Shown: positions 45,948 to 58,895 of the stretch, in pieces
Layout of the letters: each line of letters begins with the position of its first letter
Numbering within the stretch: position 1 is the stretch's first letter
The notes under the pieces: model-generated
What the model saw: only the letters and a program-made list of their open reading frames with translations
Databases searched by the model: none
Told to the model about the DNA's origin: nothing
Origin: Sordaria brevicollis
Lineage: Eukaryota > Ascomycota > Sordariomycetes > Sordariales > Sordariaceae
Direction of reading: 5' to 3'
Length of the DNA: 64,000 bases
Assembly (NCBI GenBank): GCA_033439795.1
Contig: JAUTDP010000002.1
Coordinates: forward strand, 3,906,001 to 3,970,000
Translations under genes and position numbers: made by a program

Positions 45948-46853
45948 TGTGGATGTTGTTTAATAGAAATGCGACGGGTTGGTGTTCCTTCCTTGGGGTC
46001 GGGGGAAGGGAAGAAAGAAGCAGACGCCCGGAATAGTCGCGACGCGATGTCAGATGGCGGTTGATGGAAATATTATTGAAGGAGGCTGAATGCGATGGAC
46101 GGGAGGACAGGAAGTGGAACGGAAACCGAATGGCAGGTTGGTTGCCGTTCGGTTCGGGGGGGGGGGATGGCTGGGCCGCTGAATGGAGTCTGAAGCCGAG
46201 GTTCACGGGACCGGGGTGTGGTCGGGCGCTAGAGCAGCAATAGCCCACTAACAGCTGCTGACTTTCTCTAGCACTAGTAGCCACACAAAACGTTGTTGAT
46301 CTGATAAAACAACATCTCATCCTACCTCTCCTTTTCCTTCGACAGGCCTAGAGCGCAGCTGAACATTGCAGTGACTGGCTCAGCGAGTTCAGAGCTGAAA
46401 AGCACCTGCACCGAATCAACACCCTCAACAACCTCAAGGTCGCTCTCGGCTGGATCCACTCTTTCGCACCTCCCGATGTTTGGGGATCTGGAGCCCACTT
46501 GGCACTGTTTGGCCCAATGATTTCCACGGCCCCACGCTGCCGTTCTTTTGTTTACACTTTGTGACGGAGCAATGCATTGCTGCCGGTACAACTTTATCGC
46601 TGGGACACGACGAAATCCGCGACTGCGGTTTCGCATTGATGCATTGCACTTTTAGACTCAACATTGGCTCAAGCGCATAGCTACGTATCCGATATAACCA
46701 CCGGGGCCATCACGAGCATCATCGCCGACATCTATCCGACAGAGTTTCACGCAGTCTAGTTACTCTTCTTTTTTTTTACCGTTTATATTACTACGAGCGA
46801 CGCGCAACGGAGACGGCAGAAGCGAGGCGCACATTGACGAGGCCTTCGCCGTC
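45948..46853. promoter_or_regulatory. Divergent promoter region, PEX14 / NDC80
   Basis: 906 bases between divergent genes. It includes an 11-base G run at 46156-46166 and a T-rich patch near 46,770. Several frames on both strands have no recognisable product. No known operator was identified. Confidence 0.45.
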
Positions 46854-49311
46854 ATGTCGCAAGACAGCAACGCAGGCCTATGGAGTGTCCGGCGGCCGAG
46901 GGAGGTGCGACTTCCACCCGCGACTTCACGAACCGTGTTTTCTCAGTCGAGACCTCTTCCCCATCCCGATACGACGAACAGTATTGACTCTGCTTTCTCT
47001 CCATAGACCCTCCATGGCGTCAGCGTCAACTCGGGCATTCCGGCACCACCCTCCACACTCAAGCGACAGAGCACCATCGGCACGATAGGAACGGGCCATG
47101 GCCGCTCTCTGTCGGGGAGGCAATCTCTGGCCCTCCCGCGACCGAGTCAACCCCTTTTCCAGCGATCTTCCGACATTGGCCTGGGCTCGGTGAAGCGCGC
47201 GTCAGTTCATAATATGAACACGTCGCAGTTTAAGCCCTACGGCACTCCAGGCAGTTCCGGTATCCCTCGATCGTCCCAAGAACTCGACCGACGAAGCAGT
47301 GTCTATCGCCCGAGCGCGCGACCATCGGCCGTCGGCGGAGGTCCTTTAGCTGGAGGGCATATGAGCTTCTTCCAGCAAGCGCCCCAGCCCGCCGGCGTGC
47401 CTCGCGACCCGCGCCCCCTCAAGGATCGCCAGTTCCAGAATCGCATTGGCCAAGAGCTGCTCGAGTACCTGGCCAAGAACAACTTCGAGATGGAGATGAA
47501 CCACAAGCTGTCCGACAACTTCACGAAATCACCAACACAAAAAGACTTCAACTACTTGTTCCAATGGCTTTACCACAGGATAGACCCGAGCTACCGGTTC
47601 CAGAAGAACATCGACCAGGAGGTACCACCATTACTCAAACAACTGCGGTATCCATACGAAAAGAGCATCACCAAGAGCCAAATCGCCGCCGTTGGAGGCC
47701 AGAATTGGAGCACGTTCTTGGGATTGCTTCACTGGATGATGCAGCTGGCACAGATGCTTGAAGGGTACGCCCGACACCAGTACGATGACGCCTGTATGGA
47801 AGCCGGAGTCGACATCGCGGGCGACCAGATCATTCTCGATTTCCTCACCAGCGCATACCAGGACTGGCTCAATATGGATGACGAAGCCGGGGATGAAGAC
47901 GTGGAGAGGGCATTACAACCACATGTGCAGGGAATGGCAGAGGCCTTTGAACGGTCCAACGCCAAGTATATCCAGGAACTCGAGATCCTTGAGGGCGAAA
48001 ACGCCCGACTATTAAAGGAGATGCAGGAGCTCGAAAAGTCGACTCCCGACCCGGCCATCTTGGACAATCACTTCAAGATCATGGAGGAGGACAAGATCAA
48101 GTTCGAAGAATACAACACCCTCGCCATGCAACGGACAGAAAAGTACGAAAACCGTATCCAGGTTCTTCAGGAGGAGCTGGGCAAGCTGCACGTAGAGTTG
48201 AAGGAGGCCGAGGAGGAGCGACGACAAATGCAGAAGGCGGTGGACGACCAAGGAATCAGCATGCAGGATATTGACCGTATGACCTCGGAGCGGGAACGCC
48301 TTCAAAGGAGCATCGAATCCGCTTCCCAGAGGCTGGAAGATGTCAAGAAGAAGGTGGCCGAGCGTGAGATGGAGGCGAGCCAGCGTCTGGACGAACTCGA
48401 GCGCCTGGTCGAAAAGTACAACACGGTTGCCTATCAGATCGGTCTGATCCCAGCTACGGCGGTCAATGCCAAGGGCAAGAATTTCGAGCTGCAGGTGACG
48501 GTGAACGAGGGGACGCCCAACTTTGCTTCGTCGATGCAAGGCGTGTTAGGACCAAATGGGCAACCGTTGGGTGGCGGTGTGGAGAATGAGAGGTTGCTGG
48601 CCGACTCCACGACAGGATATCAGCCTGCGCATATCCTCAATCTGGATCTCCGAGGCCAAGTTAAGAACAGCTTCCTGGCACTCAGGAAGGAGGTCTCAGA
48701 AAGGAGAAAGGTCACCATGGATGTCATGATGGAGGACCACGATTTGCTCGATCGCGCTAAGGAGGCGATTGAAGACAAGCGTAATGAGGTCGAAGCTCTT
48801 GAACATCGGGTGCGGGCCGCGGAGGAGGAGTATGAGAAGACTAAAGAGGTAATTAATTACTGCTTGTCTTTTATTCGGTATTATCCATGCTAACGATCAC
48901 TTCAGGTCACCAACGCTCAGAAGATGGCGTCAGATGCCCAGATCGAAAAGATGGAGAAAGAGCTTGCCAAGATGCGGGCACAACTATCTGAATCTGTGCA
49001 GCTTATGGAGCAGAGAGAGATGAACACCAACATTGAGTAAGGAATCGATTGATGTTTTCAGGGAGTAAGGCAGTTTCGTATACTGACAATTGGATCACAG
49101 GTATGAGCAACTTACGCTCCGAGCCAACGCGCTCCGCGAGGAGCTCCACACGGAGACGATGCGCATGCTCAACGATGTCATCAAGTTCAAAATGCATGTC
49201 CAGCGAAGCCTGGAAGAGTACGAGACTTTTGTAGCAGACGAGCTCGAACAGGAGTTGGGCTTTGATGATCAGCAGGAGGAGGATGAAGATACCCCGATGG
49301 TCGATGTCTGA
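46854..49311 (+). CDS. ndc80: Kinetochore protein NDC80 (HEC1)
   Basis: Four exons (46854-46904, 47007-48848, 48906-49036, 49101-49311) encode 744 residues. NDC80 joins NUF2, SPC24 and SPC25 to attach kinetochores to microtubules. Exon 1 gives the conserved SVRRPRE start, followed by a basic, Ser-rich tail that in other species binds microtubules and is an Aurora B target. The calponin-homology head occupies about 120-240: [33 protein letters not shown], and [16 protein letters not shown]. Coiled coils run from about 290 to 415 and from about 520 to the end, with an intervening loop. The C-terminus is acidic. The splice between exons 3 and 4 is at GA/GTAAGG, giving ...NIEYEQLT. Confidence 0.95.
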
Positions 49312-50131
49312 GTCACGGTCGATGAAAGGACGAAACCAAGCTGTTTTCTTTCAACTGTCTGGTATTCGAAATGTTGGATTGGATTGGACAGGATTGGATG
49401 GAAAACATTTATGAGAAATATGAATGTACGGGGCTATTACTTGTCAGAGGTCGCTTTCAGGAACGCTTGCTGGACTGCTGGACATGATATGACCTGGATT
49501 CCGGGTACTTTGGGTGAGCCAGGCGTTGTTGGACTTGTTGCTTATCATGAGTAATGCCAGGTTATTGCTACCTATGGATGAAGCTTGTGCGAGCAACATT
49601 GTATGATTTCCACTAAATGGTCGTTGAAGTCTACGAAAGAACTCCCCATTATGATATAGGTAAGTGAGGTACAAGGGGTATCATTGTCTGAACGACATTG
49701 AACGGGAAGCCCCCAGACCGTTCCTGACATCCAAGGCCAGGGGAGGCTGATTTAAGCTCACAGCTTGTGACAGCCCCACTGATGATGCGGCCCGGAGCTA
49801 ACCTACCCCACTAACCACGAGCTTCCATGGACTTCACTTCCCCAGACCGGATGCCGCCGATCCAGGAAGCTGGAACTTCATCTCATCCACTACACGAATC
49901 ACACTACCAACCTTCAGTCTCACTCATCCTTTTAATTTCTCACGAACAGCCTCCAAGCAACCACTACTACGCTTGTTCCATTCTGTTTATATTGTGTCCA
50001 ACTGTTTCGGCTATCCTCATCACTCACTCAACTCCCGCCCCCCTCCGAAAGATATCAACCGTATCTCACCGAACCAACCAACCTTTAAGCTCACAAGCCA
50101 GTCAGCACCAGACGAGAGCCAGAAGTCGAAA
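49312..50131. other. Intergenic region
   Basis: 820 bases between same-strand genes. It has a short GGATTG-rich patch (about 49,375-49,400) in the NDC80 3' region and an A/C-rich leader before VPS25. No supported gene. Confidence 0.4.
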
Positions 50132-50773
50132 ATGTCAACAACACCCCCCACCATCTTCAGCTCCGGTTCCGATCCAGCCACAGATACCACCACCACCAAA
50201 CCTACCGGGACCCTCCTCCCCAACGATACCTTCCCCTTCCCGCGCGAATTCTTCTTCCCGCCCTTCTTCACCCGCCAAACGAACCTAACAACCTACCACG
50301 CCCAACAAACCAAATGGTCCTCTCTTTTACTCTCCTACTGCCGCCACCACCGCCTTTTTCGGTTATCCCTCTCCCCCGAGGTCCTACCATTTCACAACCC
50401 GCGCATCAACCGCCGCTTGAGCGTAAGCGACATCAAATCCCTGATCGACTTTCTCAAAAAAGATGGAAGGGCGGAGTATGTCCCCACTAGTTCTGGGAAA
50501 CAAAAAGGAGAGACAGAAGGGGATGAAGCTTTCATCTACTGGCGCACGCCAGAAGAGTGGGGGTCGCTGATTGAGAGCTGGGTGGACGAGACGGCGCAAC
50601 GGGGGTCGGTGTTGACGGTTTATGAACTCAGGGAGGGTGAAGGGACGAGGGGGACGGAGATTTGGGGCATGGATTCGGATGTGCTGGTCAAGGCGCTGGG
50701 GACGGTGGTGAAGAGGGGGAAGGCGCAGATTTTCCAGAGTGGAGAGGATTCGTTGGGTGTCAAGTTTTTCTAG
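50132..50773 (+). CDS. vps25: ESCRT-II subunit VPS25
   Basis: One exon, 213 residues, start AAA-ATG-TC. Two copies of VPS25 with VPS22 and VPS36 form ESCRT-II, which bridges ESCRT-I to ESCRT-III during sorting of ubiquitinated cargo into multivesicular bodies. Two winged-helix domains are evident. The first carries FFFPPFFTRQTNLTTYHAQ with the PPFF-type motif, then WSSLLLSYCRHHRLFRL. The second has FIYWRTPEEWGSLIESWVDET, SVLTVYELREGE and the ending KALGTVVKRGKAQIFQ with final GVKFF. A Ser/Thr-rich extension of about 25 residues precedes the conserved part. No introns are needed. Confidence 0.95.
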   Translation: MSTTPPTIFSSGSDPATDTTTTKPTGTLLPNDTFPFPREFFFPPFFTRQTNLTTYHAQQTKWSSLLLSYCRHHRLFRLSLSPEVLPFHNPRINRRLSVSDIKSLIDFLKKDGRAEYVPTSSGKQKGETEGDEAFIYWRTPEEWGSLIESWVDETAQRGSVLTVYELREGEGTRGTEIWGMDSDVLVKALGTVVKRGKAQIFQSGEDSLGVKFF

Positions 50774-51635
50774 ACCAAAAGCAGGGTAGGGCACCAACCA
50801 GACGGCGGCAAGAAATGGAGGGAGAGATTGGTGTGGGATGGATGGGGTGTGGGTGTGGATATGAGCATGATGTTGTCGGGTATGAGCAGTGATGCGCTAT
50901 GGATGGCGTATGTCACGACGCATCCGGATGTTGATGAACGTGTTTCTGTTTACAATGGGGCCGTGAAACCGGTATGTCAATAGATGGAATGTGTCCTACT
51001 GATGAACAGACCTGCTTAGCGAAATGGAGTCAAATCACAGGGTTCGAGGTTCGGGAAGCTGAAGTGATAGAAGGACATAGGTAGCGGCAAAGCAAAAATA
51101 GGATCTGCATAGCTCCAGGGTGATATAGCAAGCTGTGTTCCTCTACCCCTTGGGCGATGCTCCCTTGTTCTTGTCCAAATACAGCCCACAGATAACTACC
51201 TGCCTTTGACATTCATCGACCGATACCGAGCTTATTGGGGTTGGTATCCATGGACAACAAAGATGAAGGTGGGCGACCATAACAGTCAAAGTTGCAAAGA
51301 ACAAAACTCGGGTCATCGTACATTCTTCTCCGCTAGCCATTGAGACGTCAGGTATCAAGTTCATATTCCTCATTTGCGTTTAACCTGCGTCAACCATCTC
51401 TTTTTCTGTACCATTTCCCAGAAATTTTAGTGGCCATGAAAAGTCATCCATCCACCCATGATATACATAAAGAAAACAAAATCAGAGATCAGAGGTATAT
51501 CGCCTGCTGGAGCGCAAAGCCTCCTATCAAATGTCTTATCTGGGCTCTCTTTGAATGCCCGCCCGTCAACCAGCTATCACATAGCTTCCATCATTACCGA
51601 ATTTCACCAAAATCTTGAAATTTTCGAGTCCCAAT
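50774..51635. other. Convergent intergenic region
   Basis: 862 bases between the VPS25 and SCP160 stops. The plus-strand 51,360-51,640 part is A/T/C-rich and would be the 3' UTR of SCP160. No supported gene. Confidence 0.4.
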
Positions 51636-54600
51636 CTACTCCCTTGGCGACCTGCTGGCCTGGCCTTCCTTAACGGCGGCCAAAATCAAGTCCTTGGCCT
51701 TCTCAACACCATCCTTGGTACCAACGACCTCAATAGCCTCGCCCTTGGCCTGGTCACGGGGCACGGTGATCTTGCAACCGCTCTGCTTGCGGATCTGGTT
51801 GACCGTGGAACCACCCTGGCCGATCACGTAGCGGTAGGTTCTGGGATCAGGCAAGATAAGGTAGCCAATGGCATCCTGCTTCTTGGCCTGCTCGATGGCG
51901 GTCTCAATGACCTTCTTAGCCTTCTCAATGTTCTCGGGAGAACCGCGGATGACCCAGGGAATGTCACCTTCCTCGGTCGAGGTCTGGTCAACAACAGTCC
52001 AGAAGTGCGCGTCAGCAGTGGACTCCTCATCGTCAGTGATCAGAGGAAGAGAGCCGCCGTTGGCACGGATGCTTGCAGGCGCGGCAGGCTTGGCGGGGAT
52101 GGCGTGGCCCGCGTGGTCAACGGTAACATGGTGGTCGTTCTTCAACCTCCTGAAAATCTGACCGTTGTTGGACACTGAGTGGTGGAGAGCGCGAGGAACC
52201 TGAAGGGTCTCGCCGGGTTGATCCTTCGTCAAGGACTGGATGTGAGCCTTGGCCTTCTCAACATCGGCGGCCTGACCAACAATCTTGATGCCAGTCTGGC
52301 CGCTGCCCTGGCGAGGGACGTCGATGGAGACCTTGAACTGCGACTCGAGGCCGCGCTTGACATCGCCACCCCGGCCAATCAGAGATCTGTGCTTCTCAAC
52401 AGGGACCTCGATAATCTCAGTAACCTGGTTTTCGCGCTCAGCAACGATGGCCTCGATTTGCTGAATGATGCTGTCAACGACCGAGGTGCGACCCTCGATC
52501 TTGATGGTGTTGTCGCTGTTGTCCTGTTTGGGGAACTGAACGGCACGAGCAATCTCACGACGATCATCGGAACCGCCGGCCTTGACGACGATGTCACGGA
52601 TGGTAGAACCTACAGAAAAGCTGGTTAGAATTTTTGCAACATAAATTGGACGTGTGACAGTAACTTACCACCAGCGCCAATGAGGCTCCTGTGGTACTTT
52701 CTGTCGACCTCGATGGTCTTGACAACAGTATCCTCAAAGACAGCTTTCTTCGCCTCCAAGGCCTTCTTGGCAGCAGCAACGGCCTCCTTAGTGCCCTTGA
52801 TCTGGATCTCAACAAGGCCGTCGGCGGCTTCACGAGCGCTAGGGATGTCGATGACAGCCTTGGTCTCGTTACGGAGCGCATCGAGAGCAGCACCACCAGA
52901 GCCAATGAGCGAGGGAATCTGCTTCTGCTGGACGGTGACGGTAGCAGTGTACGAAGTGTCCTTCAGGTACTGCAGCAAAGAGAGCAGCTCGTCACGGGCT
53001 TCGTCGGCACCACGCTTAGGTCCACGAACAATGACTTCGTCAGCACCCTGTTGGCGACGAGGCTTGCCCGCATCAGAAGCCTCAGCAACAGACTCGTCGT
53101 CGTTGGAGGCCTTCTGGGTGCGAGGGAAGAAGATCAAGACCTTGTAGCGAGTCTGCAAACGGTTGATTTGCGCCCCCTGAGCACCGATCAAGGCCCGATG
53201 GAACTGCGGGTCGATCTTGAGGATGTGAGTGGCCTCGTCCTGGAGTTGACGGCCCAAAGCAAGGATGTGGGTCTTGGCCGTCTCAGCCTTGGCCTTGGGA
53301 CCCTTAAGCACTACCTTGCCGTCCTGAACCTGGATATCGACATCAAACTTGTCACGGAGGTCACGGATGTTGCTGCCGCCCTTGCCAATCAGATGGTTAG
53401 CGAACTTCTGGGGGAACTCAAACTCCAGCGTGAAGCCACGCTCCTTTTCGTCAGCCTTCTCCTGCTCAATGAAGGCCTCGCACTTGGAGGCAAGGTTCTC
53501 GACGGCAGAACGGGGGCCCTTGATGTTCACCGTTGTGCCGATGTTAGAGACACGAGCAGGGATCTTCTCTTGGCTTCTGCGCTCATCCTGTTCCTTGCGA
53601 ATAAACTTCTTAAGCTTCTCGTGGTACTTCTGGGGAACATCCAATGAGGCCTGAATAATCTCCTCTTGCTGGTTGACAAGGCCGAGGACGTGCTGGCGGG
53701 CGTCCTGCAGCCACTTCTGCATCTCGCTAACCTCGGACTGGCTGGGCTGGCCGCGAGGAATTTCGTAGCTGGTAGGGCTAGAAGGTCCCTCATAAACCAA
53801 GAGGACAGGGGCGTTGGCTTCAGTAGGCTCAGGGACAACCAACTGCACCCTGTAATCCTGTCTGACGCGAGGAGTGATATCCTTGCGGATGTAGGTGTGG
53901 AAGAAAGGATCAACCTGAACAGCCTGGATACGAGCGGGAGGATGGCTATCCACAAGACCCTTGATTTCAGACTGAGCCCTGATGGCGTTCTTGCCATCAC
54001 GAGCATAAAGCTCCCAAGGTAAAGCACCCTCGTTAGAGAAGGGGGTGTTGACCTGAACATTGTGCTGCCTCTCAAGCTGCTCAATGGCCTTGCGCTGACG
54101 AAGGTAGCGGGTCACGTTGCGGGCGTGAGCCGCAGCGCCGCCAGGAGCCTGACGATGGAATCTCGAAATGTCGATGTTGGAGCATTGCATGTTCATAGCG
54201 AGGTCCATGGCCTTCTCGAGACCGAGCTGGACGTGGTCCTGGGGTCCAATAATGGTGACCATATCATCATCCTCATCGTTAGGGAGAATGATGGCGCAAC
54301 CGGTGTCTTCGAAGAACTGGTCAACAGGCACACCCCTGTCACCGATAATGAACTGATGACGGCCACGCTGGATCGACAGCTGCTCTAGAGCGAGCTGACG
54401 GCGAAGCTCCTCGGCACGGCGTTCAATGGCGGCCCTGGCATTTTGAACAGCGGCACGCTCACCGGCAAGCTGAATGTTGTAGTCCTGGGGGGCAGGAGCA
54501 AAGACGGGGCGCTGTCCAGGAGCAGGAACAACCGGGGGTTGCAGGGACCGTCCCTGAAGGGGAGGAACGCGGATCTGAACTCCCATGTCCTCTTCGAGCT

Positions 54601-55612
54601 TGTGGACGAGGTTGTTCTTGGGTCCAGCGATAAATGGATAAAATTCGGCGGGGATATTGCGCAGCTTGGTCTGGACGTTGGCAGCGCGCTCGCCGGCAAT
54701 CTTATCGATCTCCTGCTTGGCAGCAGCAGCAGAGAAGGCGTTACCCTCAATGTGGACGTTGATCATGCTATCATCATCCTCGTCTGCAGGGGGCTGGGAC
54801 TCATCAACTTTTGGTAGCTGGACTCTCGCACCGGTCTTCTCCTGAATCGACTTGATGGTGGAACCGCCCTTGCCGATAATGTGCGCCCTCGCCGACGAAG
54901 GGATCTGGACGGTGATGTTTTGCTGAGAAAAGAGAAGAGTTAGCTCGATTACCAAATATTCGATCAACTAAGAGTCTAAACCAACCTTGGTGCCGATCTG
55001 GTTGATCAAGTCCTTGAGCGCCTGGGTAGCATGCTCCTGGGGGCCAACAGCGTCGAAACGGAGCTGGCCGTTACCCAGAGCGTGCATGGTCACATTGGCG
55101 CGAGCCTTGCGGTTCAAGTCCTTCAGGATATCGGGAAGAGGACGCTTGAGTTGAGTCCTGGGCAGAATGTGTGGAGGGTCAAGCAACATGGTCTCGACAT
55201 TACGCCCAGGAATGCTCAACTGGTGGGGTCCGGGCCCTTGCCGTCCGGAGCCGATCGGAGTGCTGACACCAGAAGGTGGTGCCGAAGTCTGCGGGGTGCC
55301 GTTGGCCGGAGCCGAGCCATTGGTGTTACCGTTGGCGTTGCTCTTGGCACCCCAGATGGGAGGAACAACACTCGCTTTGGGCTTGGGACCGCCGAGCTCG
55401 GGGAACAGCTCACGGGATTGCGTGTCGAGGGTCTTGGGCTTAGGAGCGGGCTTGGGAGGGGCAGGAGTCTCCGAGCTGGAGACGGGCTTGTGAAGGTCCT
55501 CGTCCTCAACCTCCTCAACAAGGACACGGTGGGAAGAGCCAGCGTTGGAAGCTGTCTCCAGATGCTGTTGCAAAAGCTGCGCGGCAGCTGACTGCTCGGT
55601 CGAGTCGGCCAT
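51636..55612 (-). CDS. scp160: Vigilin/SCP160-type multi-KH RNA-binding protein
   Basis: Three exons (55612-54986, 54922-52669, 52609-51636) encode 1284 residues. Vigilins bind translating mRNAs on ER-associated polysomes through tandem KH domains. At least seven intact GxxG loops are visible, such as IIGKGG, LIGKGG, LIGAQG, LIGSGG, LIGAGG (built across intron 2), LIGRGG and VIGQGG near the C-terminus. Degenerate copies such as FIAGPKN and FIIGDRG alternate with them, in line with the roughly 14 KH repeats of the family. The N-terminal 130 residues are disordered (Pro/Ala/Gly/Asn) with a RELFPELGG motif. The end is RSPRE. The convergent neighbour is VPS25. Confidence 0.94.
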
Positions 55613-57010
55613 TATGATGGTGATAATGATAAAAGGCGATAAAGTACCAAGGAACGGGGGGTACGGAACAGGCGCTTCTCGTTATCTGATGCAGACGTTG
55701 TGGTTAGATGGCGCTGCTAGAAAAGAGGTAGGGGAGCTCGGGAGCTATGGCAAATTAGGGGTCGGTATCCGGGATGTCGAGTCCGAGACGGGAACTGCAG
55801 TGTTGGCGGTTCCCACGGCCTGAAACAATCCAAACCCCGTTTCGTTGCTTGTCAAGAGAGTGTGAAGGGGAAATGGGGACAAGACGGGCAGGGCAGGGCA
55901 AGGTTAAGCAACCCGCAAGCAGGCTGAAGTAAGTGGCTCAGTTGCGGGGGGTGGAGGTGGTGTAACTCACAGCGCCGGAAAGTCGTGACGTTGATTAAAA
56001 ATTGTTGGTGGGAGAAAAGACCACCTAACAGCTCGAAGCTTATATAAAGTCCGTGTGTGTGGCGTGTTGGTGGTTAAAGCTTCGGCAGTGCCTGGGAAAT
56101 ACCGAAGGGTAAAAAGCTAATCCAATGCAGGACACGAGATAAGAAGACGAGACGGAGGGGGAGAAACGGGAGAGGAGACTCGGATGAACAATAGATGGCA
56201 AGCTTATTGTTGGTCTCTCTATAGCATCATGCACAGGACTGGCGATCAATCCTGGTGGGTGTTGAAAGAGAAGAAGGGGAAAGCTCGAAACTGGACGAGT
56301 CTCTAAGAGGGGGGGAAGGGGAAGAAGTGGTTGGAGAGCGGTTGGAGGAAAAAAAGTTAAAAAAGGATCTCGGGGACGGCAACGAGCCAAAAGGCGGCGA
56401 ACAAAAGAGGTTATAGCGGACCGGAGCTGAAGAGGCCACAATTGCCCGTGCCGTAGGTCGGGTTGAATGACAAGCTGGGTCCTGGAGACTAGCGCGTGGG
56501 CCGTACACTGCCTAGGGACCTGGTCGTGAGAGGTTGGATGAAGTTTGAGTGTGAGGAAGTGCCCGCGAAGTGGGAGTTGTGTCCAAAATGGGGTTTCGTC
56601 CTGGAAGCTCCCTGATACGCTGCAACATGTGTCTTCAACATCTCCAAAAAATTGTCTGGCCCATTCCCCTTCCCCTCGTCGCCCGCCCCGGTCCCCTCCA
56701 CGGCTCGGCTGCTGGGCGAGTCCAGGCGGGCGAAGTGGCAGGTACGTAGCCTCTGGACATGGAGAACCATACCACTTGTGGCTTAGCGCACGCATGAAAA
56801 GTCACCACCGCATCGGATCCACCTAAAGGACCGGACCAATAATGCATCGATATTCAGCCTCGATCGGCCCTCATTGGGCAGCTGGACCTAGCTCTGACGG
56901 AAACCATACTCGTATAGTCCCATTCCCGTGCTCACATAGTCCCCCCCACCCAACCTACTGAGTAAGCTGCGCTAGCCACGCCCAGACTAGCGTTAACGCC
57001 CAGCACCCAA
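55613..57010. other. Upstream region of SCP160 and edge of the gene island
   Basis: 1.4 kb with normal composition up to about 57,000, where the AT-rich RIP block begins abruptly. It contains a 251-codon ATG frame on the minus strand (56040-56795) with Pro/Leu/Ser/Arg-rich, domain-free product that probably reflects the pyrimidine-rich leader of SCP160. No other feature is supported. Confidence 0.45.
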
Positions 57011-58895
57011 TGCCCACACACCAAATCGATATCACTCTTTTACGTAAAGCTATTCAAAAATACCAAACAAATCAATTATTTATTACTAAAGAGGTTAATA
57101 CGGTTCCTACTAATATAATTATACGCCTTAAGGCTATAATTACTATACTAGTTACTATACTGGCTACTTAGAATACACGTGCCTACCCTAATTTTAATAC
57201 CCGTACTTATACCCAAAGTGCCTAACGTACTTATATTATTAATTACCCTAATTATAATACCTATTATAAAAGTACTAACTTTAGGGCGCTAATAATAGAG
57301 GTAATTCTATAACCTATTATTTCCTTTATTATTAATTAGAGGGAGGCGGGCTATTATAATATTAAAATAATTATTTAATAATCGCTAGTACTTTATACCT
57401 ATACCCAAACTATTACGGGTAAGGAAAAAGGGAGGGCGCCTTAACTTTTTATAAAGGAGCTGGAGCTTTATAAAAAAAGGGTATAGGAGAGGCTAATATT
57501 CGCGGCGCTATCTATATTAGCACTTACTACGGTACTAGAAATAGTATTATAATTACTATAATAATTAATATTATTAATAACGGCGGCGCTATAATAGTTA
57601 ATACTAATATAATTAACTATCTAATTAATTAATTAGTATTATAATTAATTTTTAATATCGTAAATAATACCGCTTAATCCTTTAGAAGGAAGTTATTCCA
57701 AATAACCCTATTACTTACTAGCCCCCCCCCCCTCTCCTTTATTTATATTAGCTCTTAAATAGCCGCCCTACCCCCCCTACTTTTACCTTTACCGTAATTA
57801 TAATTACAATTATTATATTAAGTAGAATTCTAGGTAATTAACGCCTTACCTTTTATATTATAAAGTGTTATTCTAATAGGATTAATACCGTCTTCGTTAT
57901 AAAAAGGTATATAAATATTATTATATTAATTGCGGTTAATAGGCGTAGTAGCGGCTAAGCGGGTATAGTAATTACTTTTGAGTATTTATAATTTATAAGC
58001 TTCCGGGTTTATAAAATTACGCCCTAAAATTCTACGTATATAATTTATAAATTTTGGGTCGGGGATAACCGTTTTATATCGGCAATTAAGTAAAGTAATA
58101 AAGTCTCTAATAGTATAGGCCCGTCGCTTAACCTCTATTATTGAATTAAAACCCCTATTTATATTCAACTACTAATAGTAGTCGATATCCTCTATAGTAA
58201 AGGCGCGTAAGGGGTTTAACTATAATAGTTTTAATATAAAGTATTTATATAATAGATTATACTACTTTATAAACTCCCTTTTATAGGAGGTATTTAGATT
58301 TTAAATAACGTTATCGAATTAATTGTTATATACGTAGCGGTATTAATACTATAGTAATTTAAGGGCGTATAGTAAAATCTATAAGAAAAAAATATTAAAT
58401 AAATTAATTTATATAATAATAATAGAGTAGATATAAATGTACTTTCAATAATAAATCGTTAAATATATTAACTTTCTTATATTTTAGCGAAATAAACTAC
58501 TTTACCGTTACGCATTTTATATTATACTCCCTCCTCTAACTATAATAAGTAGCCCGTATATATTCGTAAAATTAATCTAATAAAGAGAGTTGGTTCTTAA
58601 ATAGGCGTTTAATAGCCCTATATACAAATTCGATTCGATTAGTAATTTTAATACTATAATTTCGAAGTTTTAAAACGTAATAATTACTAAATTCTTCAAT
58701 TTATAATAAATAATATTTATACAAATATATTAGCAGCGCTAAAAAAAAAATAAAATAATTAGCGAAAAAAATATATAATTTATTATAGAGGTTAAGAGGG
58801 GGGGGGGGGGGGGGAGAGTTTACTAATTTATCTTCGAAATTTATTATATAATAATTACTATACCCGTTTAAAATACTCCTTATCCTCAATATATA
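57011..58895. mobile_element. RIP-mutated repeat relic, family not identified
   Basis: Extremely AT-rich, with CpA/TpG nearly absent, and shattered in all frames. One 60-codon frame survives on the minus strand (57986-58168; positions start MNINRGFNSIIEVKRRAY) and its reading extends through single stops on both sides, so it was coding DNA. I could not match it to a transposase or polymerase. A run of 11 C at 57722-57732 and a run of 17 G at 58798-58814 stand out; G and C in such runs are not RIP targets. It could be a DNA transposon or a duplicated host gene. Confidence 0.5.

Noticed and set aside
49090..49311. Separate small gene after NDC80
   Set aside because: It is the fourth exon of NDC80; the frame joins exon 3 through GA/GTAAGG and continues the coiled coil.
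52232..52609. Apparent gap between two parts of SCP160
   Set aside because: The frame is continuous without stops; only a start codon is missing, and the segment contains KH repeats.
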